Positions 1 through 8,992 of a stretch of 48,834 bases of DNA are shown here, one piece after another. Every line of letters starts with the position of its first letter. The stretch's first letter is position 1. The translations under genes were made by a program, and so were the position numbers. Source of the stretch: Bacillota bacterium (GTDB lineage Bacteria; Bacillota; Clostridia; Lachnospirales; Lachnospiraceae); the NCBI GenBank assembly GCA_023460575.1, contig JAEWPQ010000079.1, positions 1 to 48,834 of the forward strand, given 5' to 3'. The notes beneath the pieces were generated by a model. That model was not told the DNA's origin, did no database searches, and saw nothing but the letters and a program-made list of their open reading frames with translations.

Positions 1-1379
1 TTCTTATGAACGTTTATGCAAAACCGGATTGGCCGTCTGACACGGGGATTCAGGCAGAAGCGGGAATTGTGATTGATGCAGATACAGGCACCGTTATCTT
101 TGGACAAAATATACACGCCGCTTATCCGCCGGCTAGTATTACGAAGATACTGACTGCTTTAATAGTCCTGGAAAACAGTGATCTGACCGATATGGTGACA
201 TTTTCAAAGGACTCTGTCTATAATGTGGAAGAAGGAAGCGGAAATAAACTGAATGTTACCAATGGAGATACGCTGTCTGTAGAGGACTGCCTGTATTCTC
301 TTATTCTCCATTCCTGTAACCAGGCTGCCAATGCTCTGGCGGAGCATGTGGGAGGAAGCAGAGAAGGATTTGTCAAGATGATGAATGACAAACTTGCGGA
401 GCTTGGATGCACAGAAAGCCATTTTGAAAATCCATCAGGATTAAATGGAGACACTCAGCATGTGACTGCATATGATATGGCACTCATTGCCCGCGCTGCT
501 TATAATAATAAAAAACTGGTGGAGATCAGTTCTGACATCAGCCATAAGATTCCTCCCACTGCCAATAATCCGGAGGGTCTGACCATTTATAATGAACACA
601 GGCTGGTAAAGACCACGGATGAATCCAGTGAATTTTACTATCCTGCGGCTGTTGCAGGAAAAACCGGCTACCTGATTAAAGCCGGCAATACCCTTGTGAC
701 TTATGCGGAAAAAGATGGGAGAAGATTGATTTCCGTTATTCTAAAGGGAAGTCCCAGGCAGTATTTTATTGATGGAAAGAACCTCCTTGAATTTGGATTT
801 ACCCAGTTTGAAAATCTGCCGGTAACAGGCAATGAAACAGAATATACCACTGGGGATACCCCTATATCCATTGGATCAAAAAGTTATCAGCCTTCGGATC
901 TTGAACTGGAGCCAGACCAGGCAGTTACCGTTCCAAAGGGAACAGAGTTTTCCCAGATTGACAGGGAACTGGTTACGGACTTACCGGCCGGCAGTCCAAA
1001 AGGTGCGGTGGCTCTCATCCGCTATACTTATAATGACAGGGCAGTTGGACAGGCCTACATATTTGCAAAGGCTGAGGAGGAGTCCCCAAGTGAACAGCCT
1101 GTGAAAGAGTCTTCCAAAGAACATGGGGAAGAGACAAAGGCGGACACAAATAACAATTTACAAAAGGGGATTGGAGTTTTTGGAATTCTTTTCATTGCAG
1201 CAGCAGCTTTTGCTATAGCAGCAGCGATAGCATTTGCAGTAAAGAAGAAAAGAAAAGAATCCAAAGAAATTGCACTTCGAAAAGAAGAGCGAAGACGCCG
1301 TCTGCAGGAAGAAGGCGAAGCAGATGACTTCGAACGCATTTTAAATGAACGCAGAAATAAAAAGAAGAATACGAAATAA
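1..1379 (+). CDS. D-alanyl-D-alanine carboxypeptidase (DacF/PBP5-type), 5' truncated by the window
   Basis: Serine-type D,D-carboxypeptidase (peptidase S11) that trims the terminal D-Ala of peptidoglycan stem peptides outside the membrane. Counting from the in-frame ATG at position 6, the three active-site motifs are S44-I-T-K47, S103-C-N105 and K219-T-G221. A C-terminal hydrophobic helix (about residues 389-413) followed by a Lys/Arg-rich cytoplasmic tail anchors the protein. No signal peptide is visible and the frame stays open to the window edge, so the true start probably lies upstream and only the mature protein is seen. Family assignment is secure. The exact paralogue (DacA, DacB or DacF; sporulation or vegetative) cannot be decided here. 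A strong intrinsic terminator follows directly. Confidence 0.9.
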   Translation, partial: LMNVYAKPDWPSDTGIQAEAGIVIDADTGTVIFGQNIHAAYPPASITKILTALIVLENSDLTDMVTFSKDSVYNVEEGSGNKLNVTNGDTLSVEDCLYSLILHSCNQAANALAEHVGGSREGFVKMMNDKLAELGCTESHFENPSGLNGDTQHVTAYDMALIARAAYNNKKLVEISSDISHKIPPTANNPEGLTIYNEHRLVKTTDESSEFYYPAAVAGKTGYLIKAGNTLVTYAEKDGRRLISVILKGSPRQYFIDGKNLLEFGFTQFENLPVTGNETEYTTGDTPISIGSKSYQPSDLELEPDQAVTVPKGTEFSQIDRELVTDLPAGSPKGAVALIRYTYNDRAVGQAYIFAKAEEESPSEQPVKESSKEHGEETKADTNNNLQKGIGVFGILFIAAAAFAIAAAIAFAVKKKRKESKEIALRKEERRRRLQEEGEADDFERILNERRNKKKNTK

Positions 1380-1390
1380 GAAAATGAAAA

Positions 1391-1418
1391 AGACCAGCTG
1401 GGGAAGCTGGTCTTTTTT
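1391..1418 (+). terminator. Intrinsic terminator after the carboxypeptidase gene
   Basis: A perfect 9-bp stem (AGACCAGCT / AGCTGGTCT) with a 5-nt loop is followed by six T residues. It lies 11 bp after the stop codon and ends the carboxypeptidase transcript. Confidence 0.92.
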
Positions 1419-1660
1419 CGGAGAAGGTATTTCGTTTCTTATGGGGTGTAGCAAAAACTATATAATGTATTGGGGGGGGGGTTACATGTAATAATATACC
1501 CCATTTTCCTTTAAAAGTGTTAACAAACATTAACAAAATTAAAAATTAAAATTGTGCATTTTATCTTACTTTATTTACGGGATTGTGGAAAAAACATAGA
1601 TTTTTATAGGAATGAACGGATCTCTTGTGCTATATACCGTCTTAGGTGTAAATGAATTAT
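1419..1660. other. A+T-rich non-coding spacer with a G10 tract
   Basis: No credible gene in this spacer. It contains an uninterrupted run of ten G at 1472-1481, immediately followed by the 10-bp palindrome TTACATGTAA (1482-1491), then an inverted repeat TGTTAA-N6-TTAACA (1518-1535) in very A+T-rich DNA. None of these can be tied to a known regulator from sequence alone. Confidence 0.6.
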
Positions 1661-1690
1661 TTGGAAAAAACAGGACAGGTATGGTAAAAT
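1661..1690 (+). promoter_or_regulatory. Probable sigma-A promoter of the arabinose operon
   Basis: TTGGAA (1661-1666), an 18-bp spacer and TAAAAT (1685-1690). The predicted start of transcription is near 1697, just before the operator-like palindrome at 1701-1726. The leader to the first gene would be about 90 nt. Confidence 0.6.
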
Positions 1691-1700
1691 ATATAAAAAC

Positions 1701-1726
1701 AACTTGTGCAATGGTGCGTACAAGTT
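1701..1726. promoter_or_regulatory. AraR-like operator
   Basis: Inverted repeat AACTTGT-N12-ACAAGTT. Read on the minus strand, the right half gives ACTTGTACGCACCATT, which matches 12 of 16 positions of the Bacillus AraR operator form ATTTGTACGTACAAAT as I recall it. It sits just downstream of the promoter -10 box, where a bound repressor would block transcription, and the operon it precedes ends with an AraR-type gene. Binding is inferred. Confidence 0.6.
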
Positions 1727-1788
1727 ATAAATTGTAAGTAAGAGGATGACTGGTTCACTCTCATGGAAAAATCAGGAGGTAGAAATCA

Positions 1789-2442
1789 ATGAGGTTTTTT
1801 GTAGACACGGCAAATATTGAAGAAATCAGAAAAGCCAATGAGATGGGAATTATCTGCGGGGTTACCACCAATCCGTCTTTGATTGCCAAAGAGGGAAGGG
1901 ATTTTAAACAGGTAATAGAGGAGATTGCATCGATCGTTAATGGTCCCATCAGCGGTGAAGTAAAAGCGACTACTGCAGATGCAGCAGGGATGATAGAAGA
2001 AGGGCGGCAGATTGCAGCCATTCATCCCAATATGGTTGTTAAGATCCCCATGACTTCAGAAGGATTAAAGGCAGTTAAAGTGCTGACAGGGGAAGGCATA
2101 AAGACCAATGTGACTCTGGTATTTTCTGCAGCTCAGGCTCTTTTGGCAGCAAGGGCAGGAGCCACCTATGTATCACCTTTCTTAGGAAGACTTGACGATA
2201 TTTCAATGCCTGGGATTGATCTGATTGAAGAGATCACTGAAATATTTTCAATTCATGAGATTGAGACAGAGATCATAGCGGCCAGCATCCGCAATCCTAT
2301 ACATGTGATTGACTGTGCAAAAGCAGGTGCGGACATCGCTACAGTACCTTATCCGGTGTTAGAACAGATGACCAGACATCCCTTAACGGATCAGGGAATT
2401 AAGAAATTTCAGGATGATTACCGCAAAGTATTCGGAGAATAA
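1789..2442 (+). CDS. Transaldolase / fructose-6-phosphate aldolase-like protein (TalC/FSA subfamily)
   Basis: Small class I aldolase of the transaldolase family, 217 residues, the length of the short TalC/MipB/FSA subfamily rather than the roughly 320-residue classical TalB. The Schiff-base lysine is K85 in the MVVKIPMT motif; D6 (FVDTA) and N28 (TTNPS) are the other conserved active-site positions. A good Shine-Dalgarno (AGGAGG) precedes the ATG. It is first in the arabinose operon, where a transaldolase would feed pentose phosphates made from arabinose into glycolysis. The short subfamily contains both true transaldolases and fructose-6-phosphate aldolases. Context favours transaldolase, but sequence reading alone does not decide. 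Confidence 0.88.
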   Translation: MRFFVDTANIEEIRKANEMGIICGVTTNPSLIAKEGRDFKQVIEEIASIVNGPISGEVKATTADAAGMIEEGRQIAAIHPNMVVKIPMTSEGLKAVKVLTGEGIKTNVTLVFSAAQALLAARAGATYVSPFLGRLDDISMPGIDLIEEITEIFSIHEIETEIIAASIRNPIHVIDCAKAGADIATVPYPVLEQMTRHPLTDQGIKKFQDDYRKVFGE

Positions 2443-2477
2443 AACTTATTATCGTTTAGAAAGGTTGGACACGACTA

Positions 2478-3995
2478 ATGGCATGTAACAAAGTAAAAAT
2501 GGTGATTGACAAAGAATTCCGTATTTCGGAGATTGATGAAAGGATTTACGGTTCTTTTATTGAACATCTTGGCAGAGCGGTTTATGACGGTATTTATTGT
2601 CCGGAGCATCCTACGGCAGATGAATATGGTTTCCGCAGCGATGTAAAGGAAATGATCAGAGATTTAAATGTTCCCATTATCCGGTACCCAGGCGGAAATT
2701 TCGTTTCCAGCTTTAACTGGGAAGACAGTGTGGGCCCGGTGAGTGAGCGCCCAAGAAGGCTGGAGCTTGCATGGAAGAGCATTGAAGAGAATAAAGTTGG
2801 ATTAAATGAATTTACCAAATGGGCAAGAAGCGCAGGCTCTGATGTTATGATGGCGGTTAACTTAGGAACAAGAGGGATTGCGGATGCATGCAACATTTTG
2901 GAATACTGCAATCATCCTGGCAATACCAAATACAGCGATTTAAGAATCAGTCATGGATATAAGGAGCCTCATAATATCAAAACCTGGTGTCTGGGCAATG
3001 AAATGGATGGACCGTGGCAGCTGGGACATAAGACCATGGAGGAATATGGCCGTCTTGCGGAAGAGACAGCAAGAGCCATGAAGATTATTGATCCTTCCAT
3101 TGAGCTGGTTTCCTGCGGAAGCTCTTCGCTCACCATGCCTACTTTCCCGGATTGGGAAGCTGTTACCCTCCAGCATACCTACGATTATGTGGATTACGTT
3201 TCCATGCACCAGTATTATGGAAACGAAAAGGGTGACAGCGAGGACTTCCTGGCATGCTCCGATGACATGGATCAGTTTATCCGCACAGTAATTGCCACCT
3301 GCGATTATGTGAAGGCTAAAAAGAGGGGCAAAAAGGATATTAAAATCAGCTTTGATGAGTGGAATGTATGGTATCACTCCAATGCTGCAGATAATGATAT
3401 AACGGAAAACCATCCATGGCAGGTAGCACCTCCTATGTTAGAGGATATCTATAATTTTGAAGACGCGCTTTTAGTGGGGCTGATGCTGATCACTTTGTTA
3501 AAGCATGCTGACCGGGTGAAGATGGCATGTCTTGCACAGCTGGTTAACGTGATTGCACCTATTATGACAGAAGCAGGCGGCGGAGCAGCCTGGAAGCAGA
3601 CAATTTTCTATCCGTTTATGCACGCATCTGCTTTCGGCAGGGGAACCGCGCTTCTTCCTGTTATCAGCACACCGAAATTTGACACTTCCAGACATGAAGA
3701 TGTGACAGCAGTGGAAGCGGTGTCTGTTTATAACGAGGAGAAGGATGAGGTGACCATCTTTGCAGTGAACCGTTCCATTAAGGACGACGCAGAAATGACC
3801 ATCGATGTAAGAAGCTTTGAAGGTTACCGTATTCTGGAACACATTGTATTAGAAAGCGATGATCTGCTGGCAGTAAACGGACCATTTAATGAAAAGGTGG
3901 CACCAAAACAGACCAGCCAGTCTTCTTTAGACGGAGGTATGGTCACCAGTATGTTACATAAGGCATCCTGGAATGTAATTCGTCTGGGTAAATAA
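2478..3995 (+). CDS. abfA: Alpha-L-arabinofuranosidase, GH51, intracellular
   Basis: Glycoside hydrolase family 51 retaining enzyme, 505 residues, releasing L-arabinose from arabino-oligosaccharides. The acid/base is E175 in WCLGNEMDG and the nucleophile is E294 in SFDEWNVWY, the same residue numbers as in the characterised Geobacillus stearothermophilus enzyme. The N terminus GSFIEHLGRAVYDGIY is typical of the family. There is no signal peptide, so it acts in the cytoplasm on imported oligosaccharides. It lies 35 bp after the transaldolase gene and 24 bp before araA, in one operon. The Shine-Dalgarno is weaker (GAAAGG) than for its neighbours. Confidence 0.95.
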   Translation: MACNKVKMVIDKEFRISEIDERIYGSFIEHLGRAVYDGIYCPEHPTADEYGFRSDVKEMIRDLNVPIIRYPGGNFVSSFNWEDSVGPVSERPRRLELAWKSIEENKVGLNEFTKWARSAGSDVMMAVNLGTRGIADACNILEYCNHPGNTKYSDLRISHGYKEPHNIKTWCLGNEMDGPWQLGHKTMEEYGRLAEETARAMKIIDPSIELVSCGSSSLTMPTFPDWEAVTLQHTYDYVDYVSMHQYYGNEKGDSEDFLACSDDMDQFIRTVIATCDYVKAKKRGKKDIKISFDEWNVWYHSNAADNDITENHPWQVAPPMLEDIYNFEDALLVGLMLITLLKHADRVKMACLAQLVNVIAPIMTEAGGGAAWKQTIFYPFMHASAFGRGTALLPVISTPKFDTSRHEDVTAVEAVSVYNEEKDEVTIFAVNRSIKDDAEMTIDVRSFEGYRILEHIVLESDDLLAVNGPFNEKVAPKQTSQSSLDGGMVTSMLHKASWNVIRLGK

Positions 3996-4019
3996 ATCAA
4001 ACAGGAGGGGGTTATACAT

Positions 4020-5513
4020 ATGAAACAAAAAGCGTATCAATTCTGGTTTGCAACTGGCTCTCAGGACCTTTACGGAGAAGCCTGCTTAAGGGATGTAGCA
4101 GAACATGCAGGAATTATAACCGGGAGGCTTAACGCCTCCGGTATCCTGCCCTATGAAGTGGTTTTAAAGCCTGTGCTCATTGACAATGCGTCCATACGGT
4201 CTCTGTTCCGTCAGGCGAATGACGATGAGAACTGCGCAGGAGTAATTACCTGGATGCACACCTTTTCTCCAGCAAAGTCATGGATCTTAGGTTTACAGGA
4301 ATACAGAAAGCCCCTGCTTCATTTACATACCCAGTTTAACCAGGAAATCCCTTATGATTCCATTGATATGGATTTCATGAACGAGAACCAGTCCGCCCAC
4401 GGAGACCGGGAATTCGGACATATGGTGACCAGAATGGGACTGGTAAGAAAGGTGATTGCCGGTTTCTGGGATGATGATTCGGTAAAAAGAAGAATTGCTT
4501 CCTGGATGAGGACTGCAGTGGGAATTGTGGAAAGCAGCCATATCCGTGTGGTGCGTTTTGCAGACAATATGAGAAACGTAGCAGTAACGGAAGGAGATAA
4601 AGTAGAGGCTCAGGTAAAATTCGGCTGGGAGATCGATGCATATCCGGTTAATGAAGCGGCTGATTATGTTCAGGATGTAAAAGCAGGAGATGTGTCTGCG
4701 CTAGTGGAAGAGTATTACGACCGTTATGACATATTGCTGGAAGGAAGAGATCCTGAGGAGTTTAAGAAACATGTGGCAGTTCAGGCGCAGATTGAGCTTG
4801 GATTTGAGGCGTTTTTAAGAGATAAGGATTATCAGGCGATTGTCACCCATTTCGGCGATTTAGGGTCCTTAAAACAGCTTCCAGGCCTGGCAATCCAGCG
4901 TTTGATGGAAAAGGGGTATGGATTCGGCGGAGAAGGTGACTGGAAAACAGCTGCCATGGTGCGCTTAATGAAGCTGATGACAGAGGGCACAAAGGATGGG
5001 AAGGGAACTTCTTTCATGGAGGATTATACTTATAATCTGGTTCCGGGAAAAGAAGGGATTCTTCAGGCTCATATGCTGGAAGTCTGCCCATCCATTGCAG
5101 AGGGAAGAGCAGGCATCAAAGTAAATCCCCTGTCCATGGGTGACAGGGAAGATCCGGCAAGACTTGTATTTACTGCAAAAGAGGGCAGAGGAGTTGCGGC
5201 TTCCCTTATCGATTTAGGAACCCGGTTCCGTCTTATTATCAATACCGTTAACTGTAAAAAGATAGATAAACCCATGCCTAAGCTTCCGGTTGCGACTGCG
5301 TTCTGGACACCGGAACCAAACTTGATAACCGGTGCGGAATGCTGGATTTTAGCTGGTGGTGCCCATCATACGGCATTTACTTACGATCTGAGTGCAGAGC
5401 AGCTGGGTGACTGGGCCGAAGCCATGGGGATTGAAGCTGTATACATTGATGAGAATACAAATGTCCGGGATTTTAAAAATGAACTGAGATGGAATACAGC
5501 GGCATACCGCTGA
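4020..5513 (+). CDS. araA: L-arabinose isomerase
   Basis: Converts L-arabinose to L-ribulose in the cytoplasm, using a Mn2+ ion. Length is 497 residues, usual for AraA. The metal ligands are visible as E305 (GGEGDW), E334 (SFMEDY), H351 (QAHML) and H450 (GGAHHTAF), matching the E. coli E306/E333/H350/H450 set. The Shine-Dalgarno AGGAGGGGG stands about 10 bp before the ATG. It follows the arabinofuranosidase that supplies its substrate and precedes the kinase that consumes its product. Confidence 0.97.
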   Translation: MKQKAYQFWFATGSQDLYGEACLRDVAEHAGIITGRLNASGILPYEVVLKPVLIDNASIRSLFRQANDDENCAGVITWMHTFSPAKSWILGLQEYRKPLLHLHTQFNQEIPYDSIDMDFMNENQSAHGDREFGHMVTRMGLVRKVIAGFWDDDSVKRRIASWMRTAVGIVESSHIRVVRFADNMRNVAVTEGDKVEAQVKFGWEIDAYPVNEAADYVQDVKAGDVSALVEEYYDRYDILLEGRDPEEFKKHVAVQAQIELGFEAFLRDKDYQAIVTHFGDLGSLKQLPGLAIQRLMEKGYGFGGEGDWKTAAMVRLMKLMTEGTKDGKGTSFMEDYTYNLVPGKEGILQAHMLEVCPSIAEGRAGIKVNPLSMGDREDPARLVFTAKEGRGVAASLIDLGTRFRLIINTVNCKKIDKPMPKLPVATAFWTPEPNLITGAECWILAGGAHHTAFTYDLSAEQLGDWAEAMGIEAVYIDENTNVRDFKNELRWNTAAYR

Positions 5514-5541
5514 TGCTGATAGAAAGTTTGAGGGGGTTTCT

Positions 5542-7143
5542 ATGGATAACGAAACATTAATAGCAGCAATCCGGGAAGGAAATACCGCACTGGGGATCGA
5601 ACTTGGGTCAACCAGAATCAAAGCAGTTCTGGTAGATGAGAATCATAATCCCATCGCTTCAGGCGGCCATGACTGGGAAAACCGCTACGAAAACGGAATC
5701 TGGACCTATGGCATCACAGATATATGGGAAGGCGTTCAGGACAGCTATAAAAAGATGGCCAAAGAAGTAAAAGAAAAATATGGGGTAACCCTTACTTCCA
5801 TCGGAGCCATTGGATTTTCTGCCATGATGCACGGGTATATGGCATTTGATAAAAAAGGGGATTTACTGGTTCCGTTCCGGACATGGAGAAACACCATGAC
5901 GGAAGAGGCGGCCAGCCAGCTGACGGAGCTTTTTTCTTTCCACATTCCTCAAAGATGGAGTATCGCCCATTTATACCAGGCTATTTTAAACGGCGAGGAC
6001 CATGTCTCTGAAATTGATTATCTGATTACTCTGGAAGGGTATGTTCATTGGAAGCTGACCGGAAAGCGAGTTTTAGGCATTGGTGACTGCGCCGGAATGT
6101 TTCCTGTGGACAGCCAGACAAAAGATTTTAATAATCGCATGATCAGCCAGTTTGATGAACTTGTCTCTGACAGGAACCTGCCATGGAAGCTGAGGGATAT
6201 TATGCCTGAAGTTCTGACTGCAGGTGAATCAGCAGGTGTGCTGACAGCTGAGGGGGCAGCACTTCTTGATGTAAACGGGAATTTAAAGCCCGGAATACCT
6301 CTATGCCCGCCGGAAGGTGATGCAGGAACGGGAATGACAGCTACCAACTCTGTAGCAAGGAGAACTGGTAATGTATCTGCAGGAACCAGTGTTTTTGCCA
6401 TGGTGGTTCTGGAAAAGGAACTTTCCAGAGTTTATGAAGAGCTTGACCTGGTTACCACTCCTGCAGGAGATGCTGTTGCCATGGTTCACTGCAACAACTG
6501 TACTTCCGACTTGAATTCATGGGTATCCTTATTTGAGGAGTTTGCCGGAACCATGGGCATGAAACCGGATAAGAATGAACTCTTTACCGCTCTTTATAAG
6601 AAAGCGCTGGAGGGGGATAAAGATGGCGGCGGACTTTTGTCCTACGGGTATTTGTCAGGAGAACACATCACTCATTTTGAAGAGGGAAGACCGCTGTTCG
6701 TTCGTACTCCAAACAGCAGATTTAATCTGGCGAATTTCATGAGAGTCCATCTTTATACAGCTTTAGGAGCTCTGAATATGGGAATGGAGATTCTGTTTAA
6801 AGAGGGCGTGAAGCTGGATGTGCTTCTTGGCCACGGAGGTCTGTTTAAGACCAGAGAAACGGGGCAGAGAATCATGGCGGCAGCTGTGGGAGTTCCGGTT
6901 TCTGTAATGGAAACAGCCGGAGAAGGCGGAGCCTGGGGAGCAGCACTGCTTGCATCTTATCTTCTTCGCAAGAAGGAAGGAGAGTCTTTGGATCAGTACC
7001 TTTCAGAACGTGTATTTAAGGATATGGCGGGTGAAACCATGGAACCGGATCCGGAAGATGCAGCAGGATTTCAGGCATTTATGGAGCGGTATAAAAATGG
7101 GCTGGCAATTGAACGTGCAGCTGTGGACAGCTTATACTCATAG
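5542..7143 (+). CDS. FGGY-family carbohydrate kinase, probable L-ribulokinase
   Basis: ATP-dependent sugar kinase of the FGGY family, 533 residues. The N-terminal phosphate-binding motif GIELGSTRIKAV starts near residue 18. The PPEGDAGTGM segment carries the catalytic-base aspartate, and the GGAWGAALLAS segment near residue 465 is in the ATP-binding half. The gap between araA and araD on one transcript makes L-ribulose the likely substrate. The sequence is not close to the classical enterobacterial AraB. It resembles the group usually labelled xylulokinase-like, to which the non-orthologous clostridial ribulokinase (AraK) belongs as I recall. Substrate is inferred from context, so I leave the symbol blank. 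Confidence 0.85.
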   Translation: MDNETLIAAIREGNTALGIELGSTRIKAVLVDENHNPIASGGHDWENRYENGIWTYGITDIWEGVQDSYKKMAKEVKEKYGVTLTSIGAIGFSAMMHGYMAFDKKGDLLVPFRTWRNTMTEEAASQLTELFSFHIPQRWSIAHLYQAILNGEDHVSEIDYLITLEGYVHWKLTGKRVLGIGDCAGMFPVDSQTKDFNNRMISQFDELVSDRNLPWKLRDIMPEVLTAGESAGVLTAEGAALLDVNGNLKPGIPLCPPEGDAGTGMTATNSVARRTGNVSAGTSVFAMVVLEKELSRVYEELDLVTTPAGDAVAMVHCNNCTSDLNSWVSLFEEFAGTMGMKPDKNELFTALYKKALEGDKDGGGLLSYGYLSGEHITHFEEGRPLFVRTPNSRFNLANFMRVHLYTALGALNMGMEILFKEGVKLDVLLGHGGLFKTRETGQRIMAAAVGVPVSVMETAGEGGAWGAALLASYLLRKKEGESLDQYLSERVFKDMAGETMEPDPEDAAGFQAFMERYKNGLAIERAAVDSLYS

Positions 7144-7164
7144 GGAAAGGATTTAGGCGATAAG

Positions 7165-7857
7165 ATGCTGGAAGAACTGAAATTAAGTGTATATGAAGCA
7201 AATATGGAACTGCCCCGGAGAGGGCTGATTACCTACACCTGGGGAAATGTCAGCGGCATTGACCGGGAAAAGGGCTTGTTCGTCATTAAACCAAGCGGAG
7301 TGGATTATGATAAGCTGAAACCCGAGGATATGGTAGTCATGGATTTAGACGGCAATAAAGTGGAGGGGGAGTTAAATCCCTCCTCTGATACCGCCACCCA
7401 CTTGGAACTGTACCGGGTATTTGATAAGATAGGCGGGATTGTACACACCCATTCCCCAATGGCAACCTCCTGGGCCCAGGCAGGCAGAGCTCTGCCCTGC
7501 TATGGCACCACCCATGCTGATTACTTCTATGGAGAGATTCCATGCGCAAGAAATTTAACTCAGGAAGAGATTGACGAAGGCTATGAAAAGAATACGGGAA
7601 CTGTGATTATTGAGACCTTTAAAGGACTTGATCCCATGCATGTTCCGGCGGTATTGTGCAAGAATCATGGTCCTTTCACCTGGGGAACGGATGCGGCCAA
7701 TGCAGTTCACAATGCAGTTGTGTTAGAAGAGATTGCCAAAATGAATTTAATGACAGAGCTGTTAAATCCAGCAGTAAAACCAGCACCCCAGTCCATGCAG
7801 GATAAGCATTTTATGAGAAAGCACGGACCGGATGCCTATTATGGGCAGAAAAAATAG
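7165..7857 (+). CDS. araD: L-ribulose-5-phosphate 4-epimerase
   Basis: Class II aldolase-like zinc enzyme, 230 residues, interconverting L-ribulose-5-phosphate and D-xylulose-5-phosphate. Zinc ligands H94 and H96 lie in IVHTHSPMA and the third is the histidine of KNHGPFTWG (about H170). D75 in SSDTATH is the conserved acidic residue. The phosphate-binding GNVSG and KPSG motifs are present near residues 27-46. The gene starts 21 bp after the kinase and ends 15 bp before araR. Confidence 0.96.
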   Translation: MLEELKLSVYEANMELPRRGLITYTWGNVSGIDREKGLFVIKPSGVDYDKLKPEDMVVMDLDGNKVEGELNPSSDTATHLELYRVFDKIGGIVHTHSPMATSWAQAGRALPCYGTTHADYFYGEIPCARNLTQEEIDEGYEKNTGTVIIETFKGLDPMHVPAVLCKNHGPFTWGTDAANAVHNAVVLEEIAKMNLMTELLNPAVKPAPQSMQDKHFMRKHGPDAYYGQKK

Positions 7858-7872
7858 CAAGGAGTCCTTACA

Positions 7873-8976
7873 GTGTCGGACAGCGGAAAAACAAAGTATT
7901 ACTTATTAATGGAAGAACTGAAAAAAGAAATTATCTCCGGAGAGAAGAAGCCGGGAGACCGCCTTCCTTCGGAGAATCAGCTTTCGGAAGTCTTCCATAT
8001 CAGCCGTCATACGGTGAGAAAAGCCCTGTCCATACTGGAACAGGAAGGCTACATCGAAGCGGAACATGGCAGAGGTACCTTTGTGTCCAGAAAAGCGGGA
8101 AGGAAAAAAGGGTCGGGCAATATAGCGGTGATTACCACTTATTTGTCCGACTATATTTTCCCGAGGCTGATTCAGGGAATCGACCAGGTACTGACGGAAA
8201 ACGGTTACAGCATCATTATTAAAAATACGGGGAACAGCAGATTAAAAGAGAGCAGATGCTTAGAAGAAATACTGGAAAAGGACGTGGACGGACTCATTAT
8301 TGAACCAAGCAAGAGTGAGATTCTCTGCGGCCACAGGGGACTTTATGACAAGCTGGATTTTTATAAAATACCTTATGTGTTTATACAGGGTTATTACACC
8401 CAGATGAAGAACAAGCCCCATATCAGGCTTGATGACTGCCTGGGCGGATATCTGGTGACGAAGTATCTGCTTGATCTTGGGCATGAGCATATACTGGGGA
8501 TTTTTAAGGCAGATGACAGCCAGGGAAGAGACAGGCACAAAGGCTTCGTAAACGCTCTCCAGGAAAGCGGGTTATCCTATGATCCGGATATGGTGATATG
8601 GTACCACACAGAGGACCGGTCTGCCAAGCCATCGGAGGTTTTAAAGATCATGCTGGAGGAGAAGGTTCCTGTTGACGGTATTGTCTGCTACAACGACCAG
8701 ATTGCCTTTGAGGTTATTAAGACCATAGAGAAAGAAGGGATTTCCGTTCCTGGAGAGATATCTGTTACCGGTTATGACAATTCCTTTATAGCAGAAAATG
8801 GTATGGTGAAGCTGACCACCATTGCCCACCCCCAGGAACGGCTGGGTGCAATGGCGGCTGAACTGCTTCTGGAAAAGATTCAGGGAATTCCGGACGAGGA
8901 GAGCCGGGTGGAACGGGTATTAAAGCCGGAGCTTGTGATTCGGGAGTCTTGCAAAGACCGGAAGAAAGACAAGTAA
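7873..8976 (+). CDS. araR: Arabinose operon repressor, GntR-type HTH plus LacI-type sensor
   Basis: Regulator of 367 residues with the chimeric AraR architecture. A GntR winged helix-turn-helix (about residues 1-75, including PGDRLPSENQLSEVF and SRHTVRKALSILEQEG) is joined to a periplasmic-binding-protein-like LacI/GalR sensor domain (about 80-360). Translation begins at a GTG with AAGGAG upstream. It is the last gene of the operon it presumably controls, so it would be autoregulated through the operator-like palindrome at 1701-1726. L-arabinose is the expected inducer from the family; neither effector nor target is shown by sequence. Confidence 0.9.
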   Translation: MSDSGKTKYYLLMEELKKEIISGEKKPGDRLPSENQLSEVFHISRHTVRKALSILEQEGYIEAEHGRGTFVSRKAGRKKGSGNIAVITTYLSDYIFPRLIQGIDQVLTENGYSIIIKNTGNSRLKESRCLEEILEKDVDGLIIEPSKSEILCGHRGLYDKLDFYKIPYVFIQGYYTQMKNKPHIRLDDCLGGYLVTKYLLDLGHEHILGIFKADDSQGRDRHKGFVNALQESGLSYDPDMVIWYHTEDRSAKPSEVLKIMLEEKVPVDGIVCYNDQIAFEVIKTIEKEGISVPGEISVTGYDNSFIAENGMVKLTTIAHPQERLGAMAAELLLEKIQGIPDEESRVERVLKPELVIRESCKDRKKDK

Positions 8977-8992
8977 CCGGTCAGTATTTTTT
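8956..8992 (+). terminator. Weak terminator-like hairpin at the end of araR
   Basis: A 6-bp GACCGG / CCGGTC stem with a 15-nt loop spans the araR stop codon and is followed by ATTTTTT. It lies between the convergent araR and MFS genes. The long loop makes it a modest candidate. Confidence 0.4.

Noticed and set aside
1518..1535. TGTTAA-N6-TTAACA as a Rex redox-regulator site
   Set aside because: The half-sites fit, but Rex sites have a 4-bp centre; here it is 6 bp and no promoter overlaps it.
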